Assembly (NCBI GenBank): GCA_015231435.1
Contig: JADGBN010000003.1
Coordinates: 1-60,568 of the forward strand
Length of the DNA: 60,568 nucleotides
Source: Gammaproteobacteria bacterium
GTDB taxonomy: Bacteria; Pseudomonadota; Gammaproteobacteria; Thiohalomonadales; Thiohalomonadaceae
Direction: 5' to 3'
The notes below the pieces were generated by a model. The model saw only the letters and a program-made list of their open reading frames with translations, was not told the DNA's origin and searched no databases. Below are positions 1 through 9,290 of the stretch, in pieces. Numbering within the stretch: the stretch's first letter is position 1; every line of letters starts with the position of its first letter. Position numbers and translations under genes: made by a program.

Positions 1-1253
<1,253 letters not shown>

Positions 1254-1303
1254 AATAATTTTCCACTTATAGGTTAGTCTTTAAAAAATTTAGCTAAGAG
1301 CGA

Positions 1304-1319
1304 TGTTTCACATGAAACA
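1304..1319. promoter_or_regulatory. parS-like centromere site 1
   Basis: The 16-bp palindrome TGTTTCACATGAAACA differs by one base from the ParB-binding parS consensus TGTTNCACGTGAAACA. It lies between dnaN and gyrB, next to the candidate origin, where chromosomal parS sites usually cluster. It would load ParB for ParABS chromosome segregation. parA and parB themselves are not in this window. Confidence 0.8.
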
Positions 1320-1341
1320 AGGCTGAGTCTGTTAAAAAACG

Positions 1342-1357
1342 AGTTTCACGTGAAACA
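1342..1357. promoter_or_regulatory. parS-like centromere site 2
   Basis: The sequence AGTTTCACGTGAAACA carries the perfect parS core GTTTCACGTGAAAC and has only the first base off consensus. It starts 38 bp after site 1 and lies 6 bp outside the dnaN stop codon. Two parS sites this close form a typical ParB nucleation cluster beside oriC. Confidence 0.85.
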
Positions 1358-1363
1358 CACAAA

Positions 1364-2485
1364 TTATGGCTTGATTGGCATAATAACATAACGATAAGAA
1401 TTGTCGTGTAAGCCATGAAATAGTGCGCTTGTCGTATTAATATCATGTGGTAGATTAATGACAATATTCTTGTCATCGATAGCATTAATAACGTCTAGGA
1501 AATATGAGATATTAAAGCCAACTGCGTAGGTAATATCGTAAGAAAAATCTATATCAAGATCTTCTACTGAGTTATCATGATCAATAGAAGCTATAGATAA
1601 AGATAGATGGTTAAATGAAAACGAGAAATTTATCGCGGATAGTTTATCGGGTATTAAAGAGGCAGTGCGTAGAATTGATGATTTAAGAAGTTCACGATCG
1701 ATAGTAAAAATGTAAGGTAAATCATTCGGAATAACTCTATCGTAATCAGGGTAAACTTCATTAATTAAATTACTAAGTATTGAAATAGATCCGATGGAGA
1801 TCTCAAAGCTGCTATTACTAAAATTTAAGTTACATAGATCAGTTGTATTTTCTAAAATACGATTTAACTCTAGTGCAGTATTACGAGGGAGGATAATCTT
1901 ATTTGCTGAAAAGTCATCTGCGAGATTAATTGATGAAAATGCCAAACGATGGCCGTCAGTAGCAACAGCTATTAATGTGTTACCACGAAATTCTAATAAG
2001 AGTCCATTAAGATAAAGACGAATATCTTTAATTGCCATACAAAAAGATGACTTTGCCAACAACCACTTAATATCATTTTGTGGTAAAGAAATAGAGAAGA
2101 GTGATGCTTGCATTGAATATATTGTAAAAGATTCAGGGTTAAGTAGCATCAACTGATAACGATTCCTTCCAGAACGTAAAATTGCTTGAAGTTCATTAAT
2201 ATCAAATTTGAGTAGTGACCCAGGAAGTAAATTTCTACAGATCTCAGAAAATTTTTTAGCAGGTAAAGTAAAATTAAAAGTAGTGGAAGAATCTAAATCA
2301 GTGGAGTGAATTTCAACAGAAGCGGTAATCTGAATTTCTGAATCTGAGGCAATAATAGTGAGCGTAGAGTCTGTTAGAGATAAAAAAAATTGACTAAAAA
2401 TAGGTATTGTCGGTTTCGTTTGAATGATTGAAGACAATATAGAGAGAGGATAAATTAACGAATCACGATAAACTTCAAATTTCAT
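1364..2485 (-). CDS. dnaN: DNA polymerase III beta sliding clamp
   Basis: This 373-aa protein has the length and three-domain repeat of the beta clamp, the ring that tethers DNA polymerase III to its template. The N-terminus MKFEVYRDSLIYPLSILSSI and the C-terminal YVIMPIKP match the family ends. It follows dnaA on the same strand across an AT-rich gap, as in most bacteria. recF, which normally follows dnaN, is missing; only about 110 bp with two parS sites separates dnaN from gyrB. Codon use is strongly AT-biased, like dnaA and unlike genes after 11.4 kb. Confidence 0.97.
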   Translation of the reverse strand: MKFEVYRDSLIYPLSILSSIIQTKPTIPIFSQFFLSLTDSTLTIIASDSEIQITASVEIHSTDLDSSTTFNFTLPAKKFSEICRNLLPGSLLKFDINELQAILRSGRNRYQLMLLNPESFTIYSMQASLFSISLPQNDIKWLLAKSSFCMAIKDIRLYLNGLLLEFRGNTLIAVATDGHRLAFSSINLADDFSANKIILPRNTALELNRILENTTDLCNLNFSNSSFEISIGSISILSNLINEVYPDYDRVIPNDLPYIFTIDRELLKSSILRTASLIPDKLSAINFSFSFNHLSLSIASIDHDNSVEDLDIDFSYDITYAVGFNISYFLDVINAIDDKNIVINLPHDINTTSALFHGLHDNSYRYVIMPIKP

Positions 2486-2702
2486 ATTGGCTCCAAATAT
2501 TAAATAAAATACATATTATATTATTGTTATTATTAGGCAGAACAATTTCTGTTGATAACGACTAAAATTACTATTATTACATGATGTTAGCTTAAGAATA
2601 ACCTATTGACTAGTAGTGAATAAAGTTGTGAACAAGATGTTGAGTAGTTAGCCAGGTATGCAAAAAAAATTTTATCCACAAATAATCAAGCGATTTATAA
2701 GA
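2486..2702. other. Candidate replication origin (oriC) between dnaA and dnaN
   Basis: This 217-bp gap has a very AT-rich half near dnaN (2500-2535, runs such as ATATTATATTATTGTTATTATTAGG) that could serve as the DNA-unwinding element. It also holds three DnaA-box-like 9-mers: a perfect TTATCCACA at 2672-2680 (plus), TTGTTCACA at 2627-2635 (minus) and TTATTCACT at 2615-2623 (minus), the last two one base off TTATNCACA. parS sites nearby and divergent gene orientation on the far side of dnaA agree with an origin. The dnaA upstream gap has only one perfect box, so this gap is the better candidate. A cumulative GC-skew plot was not computed. Confidence 0.65.
2672..2680 (+). promoter_or_regulatory. 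DnaA box, perfect
   Basis: The 9-mer TTATCCACA is the high-affinity DnaA binding consensus. It sits about 20 bp beyond the dnaA stop codon inside the candidate origin. Confidence 0.75.
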
Positions 2703-4151
2703 CTAAATAGATAGTTTTCTTAACAGGATATCGTAATCATCGGATAATGAAGGATCAATAGCGCGAAGAGCCTTAATTGTCTTAACTGCGTGCATGACTG
2801 TCGTATGATCACGACCACCAATACTATTACCAATTTCAGGTAGACTGTGTTCGGTGATCTCTTTTGCTAAAGTCATTGCGATTTGTCGTGGCCTGACAAT
2901 AGAGCGATTGCGTCGTTGCGATAATATATCACTGATTTTAAGGTTAAAATGGTCGGCAACGACTTTTAATATATTATCTATGGTGATCTGTTTAGACTGT
3001 AAGGAGAGTTGATCGCGCAAGGCTTCTTGAGCAATTTCCATTGAGATCGGTTGTGTTCTAAAAGTTGCATTTGCGATAACTCGGGTTAAAGCACCTTCTA
3101 GAGCACGAACATGTGTACGACAATGTTTGGCAATAAAAAATGCAACGTCTGTTGGAAGTAGTACACTGCATAGTGCTGCCTTACTGTTAAGAATAGCAAC
3201 CCGTGTTTCTAAGTCAGGTGGCTCAATAGAGACTGTGAGGCCCCAGGTAAGACGAGATTTTAGTCTATCTTCTAAACGCTTAACTTCAGTTGGATAAGTG
3301 TCACAGGTTAGAATAATCTGTTTCTGACCCTCTAATAAGGTATTGTAGGTATGGAAAAACTCTTCCTGAGTACGATCTTTACCGGCAAAAAACTGTATGT
3401 CATCAATCATTAAGGTATCAAGTGAGCGATAGTAACGCTTAAAATCGTTAATGGTATTATTCTGCAAAGCCTTTACCATGTCGGCGACGAATTTTTCTGA
3501 ATGAAGATATAATACTTTAGCACCGCGGTTGTTTTGCAAAATTTTATTGCCAATTGCCTGCATAAGATGTGTCTTTCCAAGTGCACTGCCACCATAGATA
3601 AAAAGAGGGTTATAGGCAACGCCAGGTGAAGCTGACACTTGCAAAGCAGAGGCTCTGGCAATTTGATTAGACTTGCCCTCAATAAAATTATCAAAATTAT
3701 TATTTACATTGAGATTGCTACGAAAATCGCTGGGAGAGACAGAACGGTTAACAATACGATTATTATGTTGTTGGGCAGGTTGGTTGAAAGCACTATTTTC
3801 AGACGTGCTGCTTGGAAAGCTCTGGGACTCAGGCAACTTTAGTTCAGGTATTGCTTTTGCTAAAGTAGGGGGAGCAGATTGACTCTTCTGTTTCGAGCCA
3901 ACGAGAAATTTTACCTCTTTAATTAGGTGAGCGAAGTTTTCATCGATTATTTGGTGAATTAATTTGGAAAAACGTGACTCAACTAGATCCTTTACAATTG
4001 GATTTGGCGAATAGAGTGTCAGTGTATCAGAATCTACTTCCGCCTGAAGTGGAAGAATAAATAGTGTGTATTGTTGTGCACTAATCTTTGTTTCAAGTAT
4101 TTGCCGACAATGCTTCCAAAGGTCATCATTCATTATTAAAGAGAGCGCCAT
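2703..4151 (-). CDS. dnaA: Chromosomal replication initiator DnaA
   Basis: AAA+ initiator that binds DnaA boxes and melts oriC. The 482-aa product has domain I (LWKHCRQILETKISAQQYTLFILPLQAE), a Ser/Gln/Asn-rich linker, an AAA+ core (Walker A SALGKTH, sensor region DDIQFFAGKDRTQEEFFHTY) and the C-terminal DnaA signature GGRDHTTVMHAV that contacts the box. Two starts are possible: the ATG at 4151 (MALSLIMNDDLW) and the ATG at 4133 (MNDDLW). The second aligns better with the E. coli start MSLSLW, and neither has a good ribosome-binding site. Upstream there is one DnaA box, consistent with autoregulation. rpmH, the usual divergent neighbour, is absent. Confidence 0.97.
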   Translation of the reverse strand: MALSLIMNDDLWKHCRQILETKISAQQYTLFILPLQAEVDSDTLTLYSPNPIVKDLVESRFSKLIHQIIDENFAHLIKEVKFLVGSKQKSQSAPPTLAKAIPELKLPESQSFPSSTSENSAFNQPAQQHNNRIVNRSVSPSDFRSNLNVNNNFDNFIEGKSNQIARASALQVSASPGVAYNPLFIYGGSALGKTHLMQAIGNKILQNNRGAKVLYLHSEKFVADMVKALQNNTINDFKRYYRSLDTLMIDDIQFFAGKDRTQEEFFHTYNTLLEGQKQIILTCDTYPTEVKRLEDRLKSRLTWGLTVSIEPPDLETRVAILNSKAALCSVLLPTDVAFFIAKHCRTHVRALEGALTRVIANATFRTQPISMEIAQEALRDQLSLQSKQITIDNILKVVADHFNLKISDILSQRRNRSIVRPRQIAMTLAKEITEHSLPEIGNSIGGRDHTTVMHAVKTIKALRAIDPSLSDDYDILLRKLSI

Positions 4152-4170
4152 ACCTATGAGATAAAAGCCT

Positions 4171-4201
4171 ATTGTACCCCGCAGCGATAAAGTTATCCAC
4201 A
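4171..4201 (-). promoter_or_regulatory. Probable dnaA promoter with overlapping DnaA box
   Basis: On the minus strand a TACAAT -10 hexamer (4171-4176) is preceded at 17-bp spacing by TGTGGA-like bases that fall inside the perfect DnaA box TTATCCACA (4193-4201, plus strand). A box over the -35 region would allow DnaA to repress its own gene, as described in other bacteria. The -35 match is weak, so only the box is certain. Confidence 0.5.
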
Positions 4202-4368
4202 GCTAACGGAATGAGTTGGAACAGAAGTAATGCGTGAAAAATGAAATTATTAATAAAGAGATTGAAGAAGCCAGTCAAGTGATAATTACTTGTTTCATTT
4301 CTGTATCTGAGGTATCGTTTACGATTGAATAGCATGATTCTCTTAACATTAATTTCGGAGATAGATAA

Positions 4369-5481
4369 GTGAAAAAATTTAAAGTGAATTCAATTTTTGC
4401 AGCAGTAATCGCTTTTACCGCAGTAAATACAAATGCTGACACCCTGAAAATAGCGATCGCCGGACCGGTTACTGGCCCTGTTGCGCAATATGGTGAGATG
4501 CAGGTAATTGGCGCAAAGATGGCGATCGAACAGATTAATGCGGCAGGCGGAGTCAACGGTAAAAAAATTGAAGCCGTGTTACTTGATGATGTTTGTGAAC
4601 CCAAACAGGCGGTTGCCGTTGCAAACCGGGTAGTTAATGAAAATATTCGTTATGTGGTTGGCCACCTCTGTTCAGGATCAACTCAGCCTGCATCAGATAT
4701 TTATGAAGATGAGCAGATAATAATGATTACGCCGGCTTCAACAAGTCCGGGGATTACCGAACGTGGCTTCAAAATGGTTTTTAGAACCATTGGTCTTGAT
4801 AGCCAGCAGGGACCAGTTGCAGGTAAATATATTGTTGAAAAAGTGAAGCCGACCAAATTGGCGATTATTCATGATAAGCAGCAATATGGTCAGGGAATAG
4901 CCACAGAAGTTAAGAACTATGTTGAGGGTGCAGGTTTTGAGGTTGTTCTCTTTGAAGGTGTTAATAAGGATCAGAAAAATTTTTCTGCATTAATTACAAA
5001 GATGAAAAGCAAGGGTGTTGATTTTGTCTATTATGGTGGATACCACCCTGAGTTGGGTCTTATATTAAGACAGTCACGCGAACAAGGTTTTAATGCAAAA
5101 TATATGGGGCCAGAGGGGGTTGGTAATAAAGATATTAGTACGATTGCTGGCGAAGCTTCAGAAGGGCTCCTGGTAACACTGCCGGCAGATTTTACAAAAC
5201 TCGCAGAAAATAGTGAACTTGTTAATTTATTTAAAAGTAAAAATGAGGATGCCAGTGGACCGTTTGTCATGCCGGCATATGCCGCAGTACAGATAATTGC
5301 CGATACGATTACGGCAACAAAAACTGAAGATACCGTTATTAATGCCGAGTATATTCATAAAAGCAGTTTCAAAACACCGATTGGAGAAGTCTCCTATAAA
5401 GAGAATGGAGATCTAAACTCATTTAAATTTGTAGTTTATAGCTGGCATGCAGATGCGTCAAAAACAGCATTAGCAGATTAA
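4369..5481 (+). CDS. livJ: Branched-chain amino acid ABC transporter, periplasmic binding protein
   Basis: Periplasmic type I binding protein that captures leucine, isoleucine or valine for the LivHMGF importer. An N-terminal signal peptide ends near NTNA-DTLK. Stretches such as PKQAVAVANRVVN, STQPASDIYEDE, DFVYYGGYHPE and GEASEGLLVT match E. coli LivJ/LivK closely, and the two cysteines of their conserved disulfide (DDVCEP and HLCSGS) are kept. The start is GTG, preceded by CGGAG at about 9 nt. It is divergent from dnaA and leads the liv genes. A hairpin in the 70-bp gap after it may raise its expression over the permeases. Length 370 aa is normal. Confidence 0.93.
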   Translation: MKKFKVNSIFAAVIAFTAVNTNADTLKIAIAGPVTGPVAQYGEMQVIGAKMAIEQINAAGGVNGKKIEAVLLDDVCEPKQAVAVANRVVNENIRYVVGHLCSGSTQPASDIYEDEQIIMITPASTSPGITERGFKMVFRTIGLDSQQGPVAGKYIVEKVKPTKLAIIHDKQQYGQGIATEVKNYVEGAGFEVVLFEGVNKDQKNFSALITKMKSKGVDFVYYGGYHPELGLILRQSREQGFNAKYMGPEGVGNKDISTIAGEASEGLLVTLPADFTKLAENSELVNLFKSKNEDASGPFVMPAYAAVQIIADTITATKTEDTVINAEYIHKSSFKTPIGEVSYKENGDLNSFKFVVYSWHADASKTALAD

Positions 5482-5489
5482 ATTAAGAG

Positions 5490-5531
5490 ATCACTGGTAT
5501 CGGATTCTCAATATAATTCTGTACCAGTGAT
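5490..5531 (+). terminator. Inter-cistronic hairpin after livJ (attenuator or mRNA stabiliser)
   Basis: ATCACTGGTA and TACCAGTGAT form a perfect 10-bp stem across a 22-nt loop, followed by TATTTAAG. It lies in the livJ-livH gap. With only a short T stretch it is more likely a partial terminator or 3' stabiliser that allows binding protein to be made in excess of the membrane subunits. Confidence 0.45.
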
Positions 5532-5551
5532 TATTTAAGCTGATAAATCAG

Positions 5552-6478
5552 ATGTCACAATTTATTTTAGAGTTTATCCAACAAATCATTAATGGTTTGA
5601 CATTAGGGAGTATCTACGCCCTTATCGCCATTGGTTATACCATGGTATATGGAATCATCGGCATGATAAATTTTGCCCACGGTGAAATTTATATGATTGG
5701 CGCCTATATTTCTATTGTCGTCATCGCGGCATTAGCAATGATTGGGATTACCGCGCTTCCAGTTGTCCTGTTATTAACCCTGCTAATGACAATAATTATA
5801 ACCAGTCTCTATGGCTGGAGTGTCGAACGTATTGCCTATCGGCCACTGCGCGGGCGCCATCGTTTAGTACCGCTAATCTCTGCAATAGGGATGTCAATTT
5901 TTTTACAAAATTATGTTCAAATTGCGCAGGGTGCTCGCGATATCGCTATGCAACCATTAATTTCCGGCGGCTGGCGTTTTGGTGATGCTGGCGGGTTTCA
6001 GATATATGTCTCCTATATGCAGGTGATTATTGCTTTAGTGACGCTTGCCTTTATGATTTTATTATCGCTTTTTATTTTAAAGAGTCGTGTTGGCAAGGCA
6101 TCACGTGCGGTTGCACAGGATCGTGAAATGGCTAATCTCCTTGGTATCGATACAGACCAGATTATTTCAATTACCTTTGTGATTGGCGCGGCACTTGCGG
6201 CAGTGGCTGGGTTGTTGGTCGGACTCTATTACGGAATAGTGAATGCGTATATTGGGTTTATTGTTGGGCTGAAAGCCTTTACTGCAGCGGTTTTAGGAGG
6301 GATAGGAAGTATTCCGGGCGCGATGTTGGGTGGAGTCTTATTAGGGCTGGTAGAGAGCTTCTCTTCCGCCTATTTAAGTACAGAATATAAAGATGTTGTC
6401 GCCTTTTCGGTGTTAATTCTGGTTCTTCTGTTTAGACCAACAGGTTTAATGGGAAAACCCGAAGTGGAAAAAGTTTAA
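5552..6478 (+). CDS. livH: Branched-chain amino acid ABC transporter permease LivH
   Basis: Inner-membrane permease of 308 aa with about eight hydrophobic segments. Typical LivH features are the N-terminal QQIINGLTLGSIYALIAIGYTMVYGIIGMINFAHGEIYMIGAY block and the C-terminal VLGGIGSIPGAMLGG EAA-like loop that contacts the ATPases. It forms a heterodimer with LivM. It ends one base before the livM ATG, so the two are translationally coupled. The next genes livG and livF overlap in the same way, giving one operon. Confidence 0.95.
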   Translation: MSQFILEFIQQIINGLTLGSIYALIAIGYTMVYGIIGMINFAHGEIYMIGAYISIVVIAALAMIGITALPVVLLLTLLMTIIITSLYGWSVERIAYRPLRGRHRLVPLISAIGMSIFLQNYVQIAQGARDIAMQPLISGGWRFGDAGGFQIYVSYMQVIIALVTLAFMILLSLFILKSRVGKASRAVAQDREMANLLGIDTDQIISITFVIGAALAAVAGLLVGLYYGIVNAYIGFIVGLKAFTAAVLGGIGSIPGAMLGGVLLGLVESFSSAYLSTEYKDVVAFSVLILVLLFRPTGLMGKPEVEKV

Positions 6479-7720
6479 ATGATAGTACGTCAGCAAATTA
6501 TAGCAGCATTAATGGCCGCGTTAGTGACGCTAGTTTTGGCGATTCCTATTGTCGGTGTTCATATTATCTCTGAGCCTGGGGTAATTGCACTGAGTTGGGA
6601 TGGCTGGAAAGTAATGGTTGCTGTTGTTGTGGTATTTATTGTCCAATTACTAAAATCATATTTTATAAAATCAGCAGTTATATTTAACTACAAGGCAAAA
6701 TTTGCCCCGGGACTACTTATCGAAAAAAATAGAAAACTAATTATCTCTTTGGTTATTCTGTTTGCTATTGTCTGGCCTTTTTATGCATCTCGTGGAGATG
6801 TCGATATTGTTACTTTAGCCTTCATTTATGTGATGATGGGGTTAGGATTGAATATTGTTGTGGGTTTTGCCGGATTGCTCGATTTAGGCTATGTCGCATT
6901 CTATGCGGTGGGGGCTTATAGCTATGCGCTGCTGTCACAATATTTTGGCATCTCGTTTTGGATCTGCTTGCCAATATCCGGGGCGATAGCCGCTCTGTTT
7001 GGCTATCTTCTCGGTTTTCCTGTACTGCGTTTGCGTGGTGATTATTTGGCGATAGTGACTTTAGGTTTTGGTGAAATTATTCGTTTGCTGTTAAATAATA
7101 TGGATAGCTTAACCGGTGGACCTGATGGTATTGGTAATATTGCAAAACCGACCCTATTTGGTTTGCAGTTTGAACGTCAATCAAGTGATGGTGGTTTAAC
7201 TTTTCATCAGTTCTTCGGACTACCCTATAGCAGTGGTGATAAAACGATTTTTCTCTATCTGTTGGCACTACTGCTGGTACTACTCAGTCTATTAGTGATT
7301 AACCGTCTTATTCGAATGCCGGTAGGTCGCGCCTGGGAAGCGCTGCGCGAAGATGAAATTGCCTGTCGTTCGTTGGGATTAAATCCGATGCATATTAAAC
7401 TCTCAGCATTTACGCTGGGGGTAAGTTTTGCCGGATTTGCGGGTTGCTTTTTTGCCGCTCGACAAGGCTTTATTAATCCAGAATCATTTACTTTTATCGA
7501 ATCTGCGATTGTTTTGGCGATTGTTGTGTTAGGTGGTATGGGTTCGCAGCTAGGTATTATTCTTGCGGCGTTGGCGATGACTATACTACCTGAAATCGCA
7601 AGAGAGTTTGATCAGTATCGCATGTTACTATTCGGCATGGTTATGGTTCTTATGATGATTTGGCGACCACAGGGGCTGCTGCCGAGTCAGCGCCATATTA
7701 TCAAAATTGAAACATCATAA
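6479..7720 (+). CDS. livM: Branched-chain amino acid ABC transporter permease LivM
   Basis: Second membrane subunit, 413 aa, partner of LivH. An N-terminal part of about 110 residues with a pair of hydrophobic segments (as in the long LivM type) precedes the conserved LivM core starting near [31 protein letters not shown]. The cytoplasmic coupling loop [14 protein letters not shown] precedes further membrane helices and the end GLLPSQRH. The start codon directly abuts the livH stop, and the last base overlaps the livG ATG (TAATG). Family and neighbours leave little doubt; the exact substrate range is inferred. Confidence 0.95.
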   Translation: MIVRQQIIAALMAALVTLVLAIPIVGVHIISEPGVIALSWDGWKVMVAVVVVFIVQLLKSYFIKSAVIFNYKAKFAPGLLIEKNRKLIISLVILFAIVWPFYASRGDVDIVTLAFIYVMMGLGLNIVVGFAGLLDLGYVAFYAVGAYSYALLSQYFGISFWICLPISGAIAALFGYLLGFPVLRLRGDYLAIVTLGFGEIIRLLLNNMDSLTGGPDGIGNIAKPTLFGLQFERQSSDGGLTFHQFFGLPYSSGDKTIFLYLLALLLVLLSLLVINRLIRMPVGRAWEALREDEIACRSLGLNPMHIKLSAFTLGVSFAGFAGCFFAARQGFINPESFTFIESAIVLAIVVLGGMGSQLGIILAALAMTILPEIAREFDQYRMLLFGMVMVLMMIWRPQGLLPSQRHIIKIETS

Positions 7721-8502
7721 TGACTACGAATGCCGTAGCGCTGTTAAGCGTTGAAAATGTGGGTATGCAATTTGGTGGATTGACGGCACTGGAGGCGGTC
7801 TCATTTAGCCTTAATGAGAAAAAGATTGTTGCAGTTATCGGTCCCAACGGCGCAGGCAAAACAACACTATTTAATTGTCTGTCGGGATTTTATCAACCGA
7901 CAACAGGCCGCGTGATGTTAGATGGCCGTGCTATTGACAAACTTCCAAGTCATGAGATTGCACGCGCAGGATTGGTGCGAACCTTTCAAAATATTCGTCT
8001 ATTTAAGCAGATGACGGTAATGGAAAATCTGCTTGTCGCGCAATTTACGCGAAGTGATAATCGTCTGTGGGCTGGCTTGTTAAACAATCGACACTATCGC
8101 GAAAAAGAGGAGACTGTTAAACGTGAGGCGATCTACTGGCTCGAACGTATGGAGTTAACGCCCTTTGCCAATCGCGAAGCGGGAAACCTTGCATATGGTC
8201 AGCAACGACGTTTAGAGATAGCGCGATGTATGGCAACGGCGCCGCGACTATTACTGCTTGATGAGCCCGCAGCCGGGCTGAATCCGAATGAGACGGTCGC
8301 TTTATGTCAACTGATTAGTGATCTTCGCAATGATCATGGCGTCACCATCCTGTTAATTGAACACGATATGAGTTTGGTTATGGAGATCTCGGAAGAGATC
8401 CTTGTACTCGATCGGGGCCGTCCTATTGCTTGGGGTGTTCCGGCAGCAATACGTGAGGATCGTGCGGTGATTAGTGCTTATCTTGGTGAAGAGTGCCTGT
8501 AA
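7720..8502 (+). CDS. livG: Branched-chain amino acid ABC transporter ATP-binding protein LivG
   Basis: Cytoplasmic ATPase, 260 aa. It contains Walker A GPNGAGKTT, the Q-loop region RTFQNIRLFKQMTVMENLLVAQ typical of LivG, signature AYGQQRRLEIAR, Walker B LLLLDEPAAGLNP and the switch histidine in LLIEHDM. LivG has an insertion after the Q-loop relative to LivF, seen here. It pairs with LivF to power LivHM. Start and stop codons overlap livM and livF. Confidence 0.96.
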   Translation: MTTNAVALLSVENVGMQFGGLTALEAVSFSLNEKKIVAVIGPNGAGKTTLFNCLSGFYQPTTGRVMLDGRAIDKLPSHEIARAGLVRTFQNIRLFKQMTVMENLLVAQFTRSDNRLWAGLLNNRHYREKEETVKREAIYWLERMELTPFANREAGNLAYGQQRRLEIARCMATAPRLLLLDEPAAGLNPNETVALCQLISDLRNDHGVTILLIEHDMSLVMEISEEILVLDRGRPIAWGVPAAIREDRAVISAYLGEECL

Positions 8503-9203
8503 TGCTCAGACTTGAGGAGGTCCACACCCATTATGGTGCCATTGAAGCGCTAAAAGGGGTCTCACTAGAGGTGAATCAGGGTGAGATTGTGACTTTAATT
8601 GGGGCAAATGGCGCCGGGAAAAGCACCCTATTAATGACGGTTTGTAGTAATCCTGCCCCGACAAGCGGGACAATCACTTATAAAGGCAAAGCTGTTGAGC
8701 AACAGTTAACGGCTAAAACAATGCGTTCAGGTGTTGCGATAGTGCCAGAGGGGAGACGTCTCTTCGCATCCCTTAGTGTATTAGAAAACTTGCAGTTGGG
8801 TGCATTTTTTGCCTCTACGGAGGAGATGGAAAATGATTTAGCTTATGTTTTTGATCATTTTCCGATATTACAGGAGCGGCAATTTCAACGTGCAGGAACG
8901 CTTTCCGGTGGTGAGCAGCAGATGGTCGCTTTCGGGCGGGCACTCATGAGTCGGCCACAACTTCTCTTAATGGATGAGCCTTCATTGGGGTTGGCACCAC
9001 TTATCATTAGCCAGATATTTTCTATGATTAAAAAAATTCGTGATGAAGGAGTGACCATCTTCTTAGTCGAACAAAATGCACATCGTGCATTGGCTATTGC
9101 AGATCGAGGCTATGTATTGGAGAATGGGCGTATTGTTCTGTCGGCCAGTGGCAGCGATCTTCTGCATAACAGTGAGATCAAGAGATCCTACCTGGGTGGT
9201 TAA
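8502..9203 (+). CDS. livF: Branched-chain amino acid ABC transporter ATP-binding protein LivF
   Basis: Second ATPase of the importer, 233 aa from the ATG at 8502. Motifs are GANGAGKST (Walker A), VPEGRRLFASLSVLENL, LSGGEQQMVAFGRALM (signature), LLLMDEPSLGLAP (Walker B) and FLVEQNAH (switch His). The ORF track begins at a GTG at 8493, but the ATG that overlaps the livG stop (TAATG) has GAAGAG at proper spacing and fits the family start better. It is the last gene of the liv operon; a chemoreceptor follows after 87 bp. Confidence 0.95.
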   Translation: MLRLEEVHTHYGAIEALKGVSLEVNQGEIVTLIGANGAGKSTLLMTVCSNPAPTSGTITYKGKAVEQQLTAKTMRSGVAIVPEGRRLFASLSVLENLQLGAFFASTEEMENDLAYVFDHFPILQERQFQRAGTLSGGEQQMVAFGRALMSRPQLLLMDEPSLGLAPLIISQIFSMIKKIRDEGVTIFLVEQNAHRALAIADRGYVLENGRIVLSASGSDLLHNSEIKRSYLGG

Positions 9204-9290
9204 TTGTCTGGATAATTTAACTGTACTGCTGAACCGGATTAAGCATCATTAATTTAATTTTTATATAAATATTATATTTTGGAGTAACAG

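Noticed and set aside
1294-1485. 63-aa ORF in the dnaN-gyrB gap as a recF remnant
   Set aside because: It is mostly the dnaN 3' end in another frame plus the parS sites; no RecF motif such as a Walker A is present.
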